DNA of 51,928 bases from an uncultured bacterium (GTDB lineage: Bacteria > Cyanobacteriota > Vampirovibrionia > Gastranaerophilales > Gastranaerophilaceae), in contig URPS01000014.1 of assembly GCA_900549855.1 (NCBI GenBank), positions 1 to 51,928 of the forward strand. The letters run 5' to 3'. Below, piece by piece: positions 16,325 to 26,000 of the stretch. How positions within the stretch are numbered: position 1 is the stretch's first letter; each line of letters opens with the position of its first letter. The notes beneath the pieces were generated by a model. It ran no database searches and had not been told where the DNA came from. It saw only the letters and a list, made by a program, of their open reading frames with translations. A program made the position numbers and the translations under genes.

Positions 16325-18568
16325 ATGGATTACAAATATCTGGATAGCTCCATAAATATAGAGAATGTTAACTTACAAGAATCTCCTTGCATAAATAAAT
16401 TTCTTTTACGCAACAATTATGCAGAAGTAATCAAAGCCATTGATTTTTTTAATACTAATGGCAAATTTTTGTATGTGCATGGTTTTCTTGGTACCGGCAA
16501 AAGACAATTTGTAAACTATATTGCCGAATATTTAAGTCAGGATGTCATCAAATTAGAATACTACTGCAAAGCATCTACTGTTTGCGATGACATACTGCTA
16601 TCTTTCATTGATAATATTGAAAAAAATTCAATGTCAAAAGTAATAAATATAAATGCAAAAATAACCACACTTGCTGTAAAATTGCAACAATACATTTCTA
16701 GCATAAAGAAGCCTTTTATCATAATATTACATTCGTTTGATGATATCAGTGAAGAAAATCAGAGTTTGGTTGTCGATTTTATACAAAGTATAACAAAAAA
16801 CGAAAATGTTAAATTTATAGCGTCAACTAGAGCTATGACCCCAAATATTTTTGGAGAACTTAAAGTTGATAAAAAAATATTCTTAAAAGCTCTCTCTAAA
16901 GAAATTTTCAGAGATTTTACAGCTTCTTACCAAGTTAAATACCAAGATACAACATTAGATGATTTTTATAAATACACTCGAGGATATTATTATTACACAG
17001 CTTTATCGTTAAAAATTGTACAAGCGATGAAAATATCACTCCACGATTTTTTGAGTAAATTTACACAATCCGGCATGAATTTTGATGCTTATTTAGGATT
17101 TACATACATAAATCTAATACCAACAACTATTAGAAATTTTTTCTGGTTTTTGCGTTCAATAAGACATGGAATCTCAATTAACGCACTTGCAGTTTTCGAA
17201 CTTTATGATGAATTTTCTCTAGAATATCTAAAAAACAACTTAATGATATTCCAAGCCGGAGAAATGGTATATGTTCAAGATTATTTTCAACAAAATATTG
17301 ATATTTCTATCCCTGCTAAAACTGAAATAAAACTGCATAAATATATTATCGGAATCTATGAAAAGCAATTAAAAGAATCATTGCAGACAAGAGAACTGAC
17401 AATTTCTCGTCAAGCAATGCGTGCAGAAATCGAATTCCATAATAAAAGAATCTCTGAAATAGAGGAAGGTAGAAATCCGCAAGCTCAAATTATTGAAACG
17501 GTTCAAGCTAAGCCACAAGAGAGTAGTACAGAGAAATCACCTTCAATAGAAGAAAAACTTAATCGTGCAATCAAATACGCCGAAGAAAAAAAGAATACTG
17601 ATGCAATCGAAACATATATAGAGATAATAAATTCTCCGGAAGTAGACACAGATACATTGCTCATGTCAAGGCTTGCTCTAGCACGTCTGTATAAAGAAAC
17701 AGATAACTATCCAAAATCACAGCATTATTACGAACTGACAGAAGCTTATTATAAAAAGCACAATGAAGTTATCAACTTGAATTATCTTTATTACGAGCTT
17801 TCCGATTTATATTTTATAATGTACAAAACTGAAAGAGCCATTGAAACAATAAAAAAAGTGATATATTCAGTTGACACCCCTCAGTCTTTAATGGTTTCAG
17901 CTTGTACACAACTTGGAAATATATATTCTACTTTAGAACAAACAAATGACGCTTATCAATATTATAAAAAGGCTCTGGATTCTTTAGATGAAAATATTGA
18001 TGATGAAAAAAAAGCAGAACTCTTTTTCAAGTACGCTTTGACAAATGATGATATGCACAGAGCTAAAGAAGCTTTTGAATATTATTCTAAGTGTATTGCT
18101 GTTGGCGGAAATAACCATTACAAAGGACTAGCGTATTCTAATATGGGCTCTTGTTATTTTGATAACGGAAATTATTCTGACGCTTTGGATTGTTTTAAAA
18201 AAGCTTATGACATAGAAAAAGCAAATAATAATTATGACGGAATATATTATAACGCATCAAATTTGGCCAAAATTCTTCAAAGACAACAGAACCCAAAGGC
18301 GCTTGAATACCTGCAAGAAGCAAAACAGAGTGCCGAATTTATTAACGAAGATTTTTATCTTATGCAAGCGACATTAGCGCTTGGTGATTATTATTACAAT
18401 AATGTATCTTTGAATAAAAAAGCGCTTATTGAATATTATAAAGCAAGACGACTTGCACAAACCTTGAACGATAATTCTAATACCGCAAAAATTGAAGCTA
18501 GAATTAAAGATATGAAACTCCGCATGGAGCCGGAAGTTTTTGGAGATATTGAGAAAAAGTATGAATAA
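16325..18568 (+). CDS. P-loop ATPase with TPR C-terminal half (STAND-like)
   Basis: The 747-residue protein joins an N-terminal ATPase-like part to TPR repeats. FLYVHGFLGTGKRQFVNYIAEYL (residues ~49-71) carries a Walker A variant, and KKPFIIILHSFDDISEENQ is a Walker-B-like strand with DD. Residues ~220-380 look like a winged-helix/helical arm. From ~415 a series of TPR-type helix pairs appears (AIKYAEEKKNTDAIETYIEI, AYQYYKKALDSLDENI, YSNMGSCYFDNGNYSDALDCFKKAYDIEK). This is the layout of STAND-type signalling NTPases. Some of those act in defence, but this gene sits in a housekeeping block and overlaps rsmG by 8 bp, so a cellular scaffold role is equally possible. No strong Shine-Dalgarno is seen. 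Confidence 0.65.
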   Translation: MDYKYLDSSINIENVNLQESPCINKFLLRNNYAEVIKAIDFFNTNGKFLYVHGFLGTGKRQFVNYIAEYLSQDVIKLEYYCKASTVCDDILLSFIDNIEKNSMSKVININAKITTLAVKLQQYISSIKKPFIIILHSFDDISEENQSLVVDFIQSITKNENVKFIASTRAMTPNIFGELKVDKKIFLKALSKEIFRDFTASYQVKYQDTTLDDFYKYTRGYYYYTALSLKIVQAMKISLHDFLSKFTQSGMNFDAYLGFTYINLIPTTIRNFFWFLRSIRHGISINALAVFELYDEFSLEYLKNNLMIFQAGEMVYVQDYFQQNIDISIPAKTEIKLHKYIIGIYEKQLKESLQTRELTISRQAMRAEIEFHNKRISEIEEGRNPQAQIIETVQAKPQESSTEKSPSIEEKLNRAIKYAEEKKNTDAIETYIEIINSPEVDTDTLLMSRLALARLYKETDNYPKSQHYYELTEAYYKKHNEVINLNYLYYELSDLYFIMYKTERAIETIKKVIYSVDTPQSLMVSACTQLGNIYSTLEQTNDAYQYYKKALDSLDENIDDEKKAELFFKYALTNDDMHRAKEAFEYYSKCIAVGGNNHYKGLAYSNMGSCYFDNGNYSDALDCFKKAYDIEKANNNYDGIYYNASNLAKILQRQQNPKALEYLQEAKQSAEFINEDFYLMQATLALGDYYYNNVSLNKKALIEYYKARRLAQTLNDNSNTAKIEARIKDMKLRMEPEVFGDIEKKYE

Positions 18569-19172
18569 AATTAATATAACTGCAGATTTTACAGAATATA
18601 AAAGAGTTTTTTTGGAAGAAAATTCTAAACGAAATCTTATTTCTAAAAACGATGAAAAATTCTTATTCGAGAAACATATTTATGACTCTTTGGGCATTAA
18701 GCTTTTCTTTGAAAAGTATAATATACATAGTGCAAAAATTCTTGATATAGGCTGCGGTGGTGGTTTTCCTTGCGTTCCATTGGCAATCGAGTATCCGGAA
18801 TTCAAAATTACAGGAATAGATAGTATCAAAAAGAAGATTGATGCTATTAATGAAATTAAAAATCAACTTGAGTTAGATAACCTATCAACAATTTGTGACA
18901 GAGTCGAAAATATCAAAGAGCAAAAATTTGATATTATTACAAGCAGAGCTGTCGCTGATTTGAGTAAAATAGCAGAATATGCTTTGCCACTTTTGAAACA
19001 CAACGGATATTTCGTAGCTTATAAATCCAGAAAAACTCAAGAAGAAATAGGTAATGCAACTAAAATCTTAAAAAGATACAACGCAGAAGTTAAAGAAATC
19101 TTGACGTATACTCTTCCAATGGAAGAAGTTTATGTAAGAAATCTTGTTATAATAGGATTCAAAAATAATTAG
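18561..19172 (+). CDS. rsmG: 16S rRNA (guanine527-N7)-methyltransferase RsmG
   Basis: RsmG (GidB) methylates G527 of 16S rRNA using S-adenosylmethionine. The ~203-residue protein has NLISKNDEKFLFEKHIYDSL at the start, the SAM-binding motif ILDIGCGGGFPCVPLAI, GIDSIKKKIDAI and the characteristic ITSRAVADLSKIAEYALPLL. I use the ATG at 18561, which overlaps the stop of the upstream gene, rather than a TTG at 18540. It ends 62 bp before the tRNA-derived repeat that marks the island's left edge. Confidence 0.94.
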   Translation: MNKINITADFTEYKRVFLEENSKRNLISKNDEKFLFEKHIYDSLGIKLFFEKYNIHSAKILDIGCGGGFPCVPLAIEYPEFKITGIDSIKKKIDAINEIKNQLELDNLSTICDRVENIKEQKFDIITSRAVADLSKIAEYALPLLKHNGYFVAYKSRKTQEEIGNATKILKRYNAEVKEILTYTLPMEEVYVRNLVIIGFKNN

Positions 19173-19233
19173 TTAGAAAAAGACTCTGAGAAACTTTGAT
19201 TGAAGTTGATTAATAAAAAATAAAATCACCTCG

Positions 19234-19285
19234 AACACTAAAAAATCCCAGCGGCTAACTGGGATTTAATAATTTGGGCAGGGGT
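19234..19285. repeat. Island left boundary: tRNA-Tyr 3'-end/terminator copy
   Basis: These 52 bp are identical to 38684-38735, in the same orientation. They contain the rho-independent hairpin (AAATCCCAG/CTGGGATTT) and the last ~11 nt of tRNA-Tyr. The rest of the tRNA is absent here. This is what integration into a tRNA 3' end leaves at the distal junction. Confidence 0.85.
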
Positions 19286-19517
19286 AAGGACTCCGTATGC
19301 GTACAGAAAAAGGTGACTAAACGTCACGTTTTTCGTTTAGATTAACTTTAATTGTTAATTCTAAATAAGCATATGGAGGAGAGAACCTCCACGGTGGTGA
19401 GATGTAATTTAATATACAGAACGAGATTAAATTAACTATGAGATTAAAATGACATGAAATTTAATCATCAGTATTACCGACAATAAACTCGTGCATATTA
19501 GTGTGATATTTTACCAG

Positions 19518-19569
19518 AAAGTCGTGCAGAAAAATGTCGTTTTCTTACTAAAAGTCGTGCAGAAAAATG
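19518..19569 (+). promoter_or_regulatory. Tandem 19-bp direct repeats (operator candidate)
   Basis: AAAGTCGTGCAGAAAAATG occurs twice, at 19518-19536 and 19551-19569, 33 bp apart (about three helical turns). The second copy overlaps the -35 position of the TATAAT at 19580-19585. This suits a dimeric regulator, or a transposase-binding array at the island end. Confidence 0.65.
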
Positions 19570-19579
19570 CATTCTGTAG

Positions 19580-19585
19580 TATAAT
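19580..19585 (+). promoter_or_regulatory. -10 box for the DUF4143 ATPase gene
   Basis: A perfect TATAAT lies 20 bp before the ATG at 19606. The -35 region is occupied by the second tandem repeat, suggesting regulated transcription. Confidence 0.6.
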
Positions 19586-19605
19586 TGTACAAAAGAGGGT
19601 TCATT

Positions 19606-20901
19606 ATGTACAGATATGCCATTAAAGATTTAGTAGTTTGGAAAAATTCAGAAAATCATATGCCACTTATTATACAAGGGGCAAGGCAAGTTGGTAAAAC
19701 TTGGCTAATGAAAGAGTTTGGAAAACAAGAATATACACAAGTTGCTTACATATCTTTTGATAATAACCCTCGCCTGGACACTTTATTTCAAAAGGATTTT
19801 AATATAAAAAGGATTATTGATGGTTTAAATATTGAAGTTGGATTCAATATTACTCCTAAAGAGACTTTGATTATTTTTGATGAAATCCAAGAAAATCCTC
19901 TTGCACTAACTTCTTTAAAATATTTCAGCGAGAATGCTCCGGAATATGATATTCTTGCTGCAGGTAGTTTGTTAGGAGTTGCTCATCATAAAGGAACTGG
20001 CTTTCCTGTAGGAAAAGTTGAATATCTAAATCTATATCCACTATCATTTAAAGAATTTTTATTAGCTGTTAATGAAAATCTAATACTTGAAATTATCGAA
20101 AACAATAATTTTGATATGCAGAAAGTGTTTAAAGAAAGAATTATTGATTTACTTCGTAGATATTGTTACGTTGGAGGAATGCCAAAAGTTGTTTTGTCTT
20201 ATTCTGAGAAACAGGATTATAATTTGGTGAGAAAAATTCAAAAAAATATTTTAGCCGATTATGAAGGTGATTTTTCCAAACATATTCCAGCGGAACAAGT
20301 AGAACGAACAAGACTTTTATGGAATGCAATACCATCGCAATTGGTTAAAGAAAATAAAAAATGTGTATATGGTAAAATCAAACAAGGAGCAAGGGCAAAA
20401 GATTTTGAGTTAGCCTTAAATTGGCTTATTGATTCTGGTTTAGTTCATAAAATTTCCAGAGTCTCAGAACCTAATATGCCATTGAAAGCTTATGAAGATG
20501 TTGCTGCATATAAACTGTTTTTGCTTGATGTTGGTTTATTAGGTGCAATGACAGATTTGGATGCTCATTCTCTTTTAGAAAATGATAAATTATTTAATGA
20601 TTACAATGGAGCAATAACAGAGCAATATGTTTTGCAAGAATTTAAAACTTTACATAACTTGCCAATCTTTTATTGGACGAGCAATAGAGCAGAGCTTGAT
20701 TTTATAATCCAACATAAAAATAATATAATTCCTGTCGAAGTAAAAGCTACCGTAAATTTACAAGCAAAAAGTCTAAAAAGTTTTAGACAAAAATATGAAC
20801 CCACAATTTCGATTAGAACATCATTGGCTAATTACGAAGATAATCAAGGTTTATATAATATTCCACTTTTTGATATAAGTAATATTGGAAAGATTATTTA
20901 A
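19606..20901 (+). CDS. AAA+ ATPase with C-terminal DUF4143 (nuclease-like) domain
   Basis: The ~431-residue protein is of the widespread AAA_14/DUF4143 type. Walker A is IIQGARQVGKTWL (about 22-34) and Walker B is TLIIFDEIQENPLAL. The sensor region is ILAAGSLLGV. The C-terminal part has YWTSNRAELDFII and NIIPVEVKATVN, the D...ExK pattern of a PD-(D/E)XK fold. Function is not settled for the family; members are frequent in accessory regions and sometimes linked to toxin-like or defence roles. Start ATG 19606 is preceded by AGAGGG. It is the first gene inside the island and has its own promoter. Confidence 0.85.
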   Translation: MYRYAIKDLVVWKNSENHMPLIIQGARQVGKTWLMKEFGKQEYTQVAYISFDNNPRLDTLFQKDFNIKRIIDGLNIEVGFNITPKETLIIFDEIQENPLALTSLKYFSENAPEYDILAAGSLLGVAHHKGTGFPVGKVEYLNLYPLSFKEFLLAVNENLILEIIENNNFDMQKVFKERIIDLLRRYCYVGGMPKVVLSYSEKQDYNLVRKIQKNILADYEGDFSKHIPAEQVERTRLLWNAIPSQLVKENKKCVYGKIKQGARAKDFELALNWLIDSGLVHKISRVSEPNMPLKAYEDVAAYKLFLLDVGLLGAMTDLDAHSLLENDKLFNDYNGAITEQYVLQEFKTLHNLPIFYWTSNRAELDFIIQHKNNIIPVEVKATVNLQAKSLKSFRQKYEPTISIRTSLANYEDNQGLYNIPLFDISNIGKII

Positions 20902-21108
20902 AAAATTTTTCTATTGAAATGGAGTTTACAATATGGCGTAACGTGTAAATTTAAAATTTATGGTAACCTTCCCTTTATTATAAAGATAGAAATCGCCATA
21001 TAACATTGCGACTCAAAAGGAGCTTAAACTCTGTTTTACAATCATATTTCCCTATTATCTCAATTTTATTTCAGAGGGAATTACTTTCAATGCTTTATAA
21101 TGATTATT

Positions 21109-22659
21109 TTAATAGCCAAATATCATAAGATGTGATATATGGCGCAAAACTTTTGGATGCATTATTTCTTTCAAGAATTCTTCGTTTAATACAGAGTTGT
21201 TATTTCTATATAATGTAAACAAGTTTTTAATCCCGTCTCCTTCAAAAGCATTGTACATACTGCTAAATTGTGGAGATATAATTAATAAGTCTTTCTTTAC
21301 ATATCTTTCTCTGAATTCTACCTTGTCTGATAATTTACCTAATTTTACAGAATATCCATCTTCATACTCATTGCCATTTATATATTCACCTTGATCATAA
21401 CCAGCTCCAACCCATACACATTCTTCATTAGGTTCTCCAAAAATATCATTAGTTTTCATAGGAGCAATGTCAATTATGATAAAATCATATCCAACATCAT
21501 CTTTATTGATCCACAGATTATTAATATAAAATTCATAATTATTTAAAAGCCAAAACTCACCATCAATAGGATTTTGTGTTTTTGTAATTCTACGAACATA
21601 AAAATCACCCCCAGTTAAATGATAAAATCGATAGTATAAATGTGTAACATCTAAACTCTCATTTAAATCATTAAATAAATTCTGAATTTCTAAACTGTCA
21701 TTTATCCGAAATAAATTGCGCCGTCCTGGAAAGTTTTTACGTAGAATCTCATTAAAGAACTCATTGCTTTTTATAATTCTATCTTCTTGTTTAAATTGCC
21801 GTTCTGATAGTTCATTTCTTTCTAAAAATCTTTCAATTTCTTCCTTGCAACATAATCGTTTTTTAGGGTTCTGCAATGTTAAATACTTAATTAAATCATT
21901 ATATTTAGCCCAGCATTTATCAAAATCTGCAACTTTGCGTGGTTCTTGTCCTCTTATTGTACTTTGGCTGATTAACCAATACAAAATTTGTCCAAAAGCA
22001 AACCAATCTGAAGCATCACAGATGTTACCAAGAGTAGAATCCGACTGTTCAGGTGCGGAAAAAGAATAGTTTGCTAATCTTTCCCCTGAATCTGTATCAA
22101 CTAATTTCATATGTTCTTCATCATTAAATTTAGAAATATCAAAATCACCTATTAAAAGATCGTCATTTGCGATAAAAATATTTTCTGGTTTCAAGTCTCT
22201 ATGTATAATCTTGTGTTGGTGTATTTTTTCAATATTATCAAGTAAGCAATTAAAGATGTTTTCAAACTCTTGTAAATTAAAGTTATCTTTTTCTTTTTTT
22301 CTATATTTTTTCAAAGTTTGGTAAATATAAGGCATAACAGTATACGGTATTATTATATCGTTCGTTTTTAATTCCCCAAAATACAATTGAGGAACAATGG
22401 GAAGATTGTATTGAACAAAAAATAAATTTATATATGCTTGTTTAAACCGTTTGTATTGTGTCGATGATTTTTTAACCAAATTCTCAGCTAAAAACTTAAC
22501 AGCCAGTTCTTTATTTAAACCTTCAATATGAGCTTTTTTTACAATAGAAGTTCCACCTTCTCCAATAACTTCATCTAATGCTAGTTTACCAAAAGGTGTT
22601 TCTATATAAGATACATATCTCAGAACTTCAGATAGTTTCTTTTTGTCAATAATACTCAA
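21109..22659 (-). CDS. Serine/threonine protein kinase with unknown C-terminal domain
   Basis: Residues ~15-290 form a Hanks-type kinase. The glycine loop is VIGEGGTSIVKKA, the ATP Lys is in LAVKFLAENL, the catalytic loop is IIHRDLKPENIFIAN, the Mg motif is LLIGDFDIS (DFD instead of DFG), and SFSAPEQ is the APE-like motif. The last ~220 residues are an unrelated domain (VTHLYYRFYHLTGGDFYVRRITK, DYDFIIIDIAPMKTND). It has no membrane segment. Start is TTG at 22659 with AAAAGGA. It is divergent from the 1179-residue nuclease-like gene at 23059, and the pair looks like a defence module. Several phage-defence systems pair kinases with nucleases or effectors; the target here is unknown. Confidence 0.85.
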   Translation of the reverse strand: MSIIDKKKLSEVLRYVSYIETPFGKLALDEVIGEGGTSIVKKAHIEGLNKELAVKFLAENLVKKSSTQYKRFKQAYINLFFVQYNLPIVPQLYFGELKTNDIIIPYTVMPYIYQTLKKYRKKEKDNFNLQEFENIFNCLLDNIEKIHQHKIIHRDLKPENIFIANDDLLIGDFDISKFNDEEHMKLVDTDSGERLANYSFSAPEQSDSTLGNICDASDWFAFGQILYWLISQSTIRGQEPRKVADFDKCWAKYNDLIKYLTLQNPKKRLCCKEEIERFLERNELSERQFKQEDRIIKSNEFFNEILRKNFPGRRNLFRINDSLEIQNLFNDLNESLDVTHLYYRFYHLTGGDFYVRRITKTQNPIDGEFWLLNNYEFYINNLWINKDDVGYDFIIIDIAPMKTNDIFGEPNEECVWVGAGYDQGEYINGNEYEDGYSVKLGKLSDKVEFRERYVKKDLLIISPQFSSMYNAFEGDGIKNLFTLYRNNNSVLNEEFLKEIMHPKVLRHISHLMIFGY

Positions 22660-23058
22660 TATTTTATTTCCTTTTTAATCTTTATATTAGCATAAAATAT
22701 AGCATACTTAAAAATTTGTATCTATTAAATCCTGCTATTACATATTTAGTAAAGTTAATAATATATACATACATTAAATGTTTTTATACACTTAAATTTT
22801 TAAAACAGCTCATTAATACAATGCTATTTTAGAAATTTTTTCTTAACTAAATCAATCATTTTTAACCAATAAAACAAGCAAGTCATCATAGTCTAAAATT
22901 ATTCTTGGGAAACGATTTCTACACATATTACTGTAATAGGATTAACTTGTTTCCTTGTTTTAATATAAATTATTAATATTTCATTAATAACTTCGTCAGT
23001 AAATTAAAAATAAGATATAATTGTCACATGGTTTTCTTAGTGGTAGTGGGGGTATTAA
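22660..23058. other. Divergent intergenic region of 399 bp
   Basis: No gene is seen. TATAAT at 23016-23021, with TCGTCA 17 bp upstream, is a likely promoter for the gene at 23059. The rest is AT-rich and probably contains the kinase promoter. Confidence 0.5.
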
Positions 23059-26000
23059 ATGACAAAGACAAAAGATAAAAAATTTAAACCTAAAAATATA
23101 AGTAACCCCTATTCTACAGGTGGCATTGGACAAAATTTTGAAAATTCAGTGCAAGCGTCTTTTGTGGTCTTATTATTAACCAAAGGAATTTTTCCAGCCT
23201 TAAGTTCTTATCCTATCATAAAAATCGAATTGCAAAATAGAATAAGAAGAGTAAATACTGATGATTTAACTGTATATACCGGCAACAACTCTGGTGAGAT
23301 ATATAACAAAATGTTTGTTCAAATAAAAAGAGATATTACTATCAAATTTTCAAATAAAGCATTTAAGGAAACTATCGAAAATGCTTGGCTTGATTTTAAA
23401 AGTAGTTTATTTAACAAGGAAAAAGATAAAATTGCATTAATAACCACGCCGTTGTCAAAAACCGACAATACTTGTATTAAGACCTTATTAGATTTTGCAG
23501 ATGGTGCAGAAAATTCTAATGAGTTTTTACTAAAATTGACAACAAAAGGTTATTGTCATGCTCAAACAAATAATAAATTAGAAGATATCAAAAAGATTAT
23601 AAAACATGCAAATAATGATGAAGAGGTTTCGGACAAAGATATTTTAGAATTTTTAAAAATATTTCATGTATTCATATATGATATTGATATTAAAGGTGTA
23701 ACATCTGCATTATTGCGAACAATTATTGAACAATTTGATGGAAAAAATTCTTCATCAACTTGGTGTGAAATAAAGGAATATGTCGCAGAAAAGAATCAAA
23801 AAGCAAGTACAATAACCTTAGAAACTATTTCAGAAAATATTAAAAAAAATTTTAGAAATAGGAGAGGTTATAGCATTCCTGCAGATTTAGTACCCATACA
23901 ACAGGTTGATAATGGTATTTATACGAATCCTAAATATAAAAAAGCACTTGCATTTGCAGGCTTAATTGGCACTTGGTCAGAAATTAATATAAATGATAAA
24001 TTAGTTATATCTTCTATAATAAACCAAGACTATGAAGATTGGATTAAAATTTTACAGGAGATTGAACAACAAAATGACTCTCCCGTATATTACAAAAAAG
24101 GTATATGGACAATTAAAGATAGAAAGAATGTATTAATAAATACAAAAAGTGCAATATATGATATCGACATAGAGCGATTGCAAACAGAAACAATAAAAGT
24201 TTTAACAGAAATTGATCCTAAATATTACTTAGAAAAGAACAAGAGATTTTATGCGTATACATATGATAATGGCTATAAATACTCTTATAATATACAAAAA
24301 GGTTTATCTGAAACGGTTGCATTGTTAGGATGTGGTGACTATAAATTCGACCACGCAGAAAACAAACTTAATTATTTTGCTGATAATGTCCTATACGCAA
24401 TATTTAAACAGCCTAGTTGGCAACATATAGCAACTCTTAATGAATGCATTCCGATACTGGCAGAAGGTGCTCCATCAGCTTTTATTAAAATTATTAATTC
24501 TATATGCAACAAAAATAGTATCATAATGAAGCAGTTAGTTGAAGAAGAAGGTGATGGCATCACTGGTGGCTGCTATATTAGCGGACTTTTATGGGCATTA
24601 GAAAGACTTGCTTGGAGTCCATTATATTTAATAGATGTTATTTTACTATTAGGAAAATTAGCTGAGATTATGCCTAATAGCAGATGGAGTAATAATCCTG
24701 AAAATTCTATTATCGAAATTCTTATGCCATGGCATTATCAAACACTTGCTAGTATTAAGTTACAAGAAACGGCTACAACAAGATTGTTAAAAGAACATTC
24801 GGATATTGCAACACAAGTTTTAATAAAATTGTTACCTACTGAACATCAAATTGCATGTGACACTAATAGACCTAATTATATGAATATATTTAAAAAAGAT
24901 TGGGAATATTCTGTCAAAATAAACGACAGAAATGAGTTAGTATCACATTATATAACATTGCTGATAAAACAAACCAAAGAAAATATTGGCAACATCACTC
25001 TAATAATTAAAAATTTAAATAAACTTAATGATAAAGATTTCGAAAAAGTTGTGAAAATAATATCATCTAAAAAGCTTATTAATGCAACTGAAGAAAAAAG
25101 AGTTCCAATATGGGAAGCTTTATTGAGTGAAATAAAAAAACATAAGAAATTTAAAAACGCTAAGTGGGCAATGTCACCCGTAAGACTGGAAAAACTGGAA
25201 GTTGTTTTAGATTTGATAAAACCCAAAGACTTAATTAATAATATTGCTCCACTATTTGATATCGAATTAAATTATGATTTAGAGGATGAAAATGACAACT
25301 ACGAAAAAGTTGAAAGAAAATTAAACTTGCGAAGAAAACGAGCATTACTATCATTGCTCAAACAACAACCAAATTTTAGAACAATAATAGATTTAGTTAA
25401 TAAAGTTGAGTCTCCATTTATGGTATCAAATGCTTTAATCGATACTGATGAGTATAACTTTGATAATGACATTTATCCACAATTTTTAAAAATTGAAGAT
25501 CGTAAAATAAGGGAATTCACATATAATTACACTTTTTACAAATACAAAAAATTAGGTTTAAAATGGTTAGAACAAATTCCTTATCAAAAATGGGAAAATG
25601 ATGAACAGGTTGAATTCTTTAAACAATTACCTTCGGTTTCTGAAATTTGGAATATAATAAATAAGCAATCACAAAATATTAAAGCTTCTTATTGGAAAAC
25701 TGTTGATATCAATCCATATATGAGTGATTCTGATATAGATTTGATAAATTGTTTATTAAAATACAATAGACCAATAGCAGCTTCTGAATGTATAAGTAAA
25801 ATGCTATATAATGGACAAACAGTGGAAAGTTCTTTAATCATTAAAGTCTTAAGTCATATATTAAAAACTAATGAAGACATTAGACGAATTGATATATATA
25901 AAATAGGTGAAATGATTAAAGAACTACAAGAAGATAAAACTGTTGATTTTGAAGAATTAGCGAGTCTCGAATGGAAATTTTATTATGCATTAGACAATAT

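Larger units (their letters stand above)
19286..19605. other. Gene-free left end of the island
   Basis: About 320 bp without a gene. It holds hairpins (GTGAC-TAAAC-GTCAC near 19313-19327; GGAGG...CCTCC near 19375-19392), a lone TCGTGCA at about 19490, the two tandem repeats and the promoter listed separately. Confidence 0.5.
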
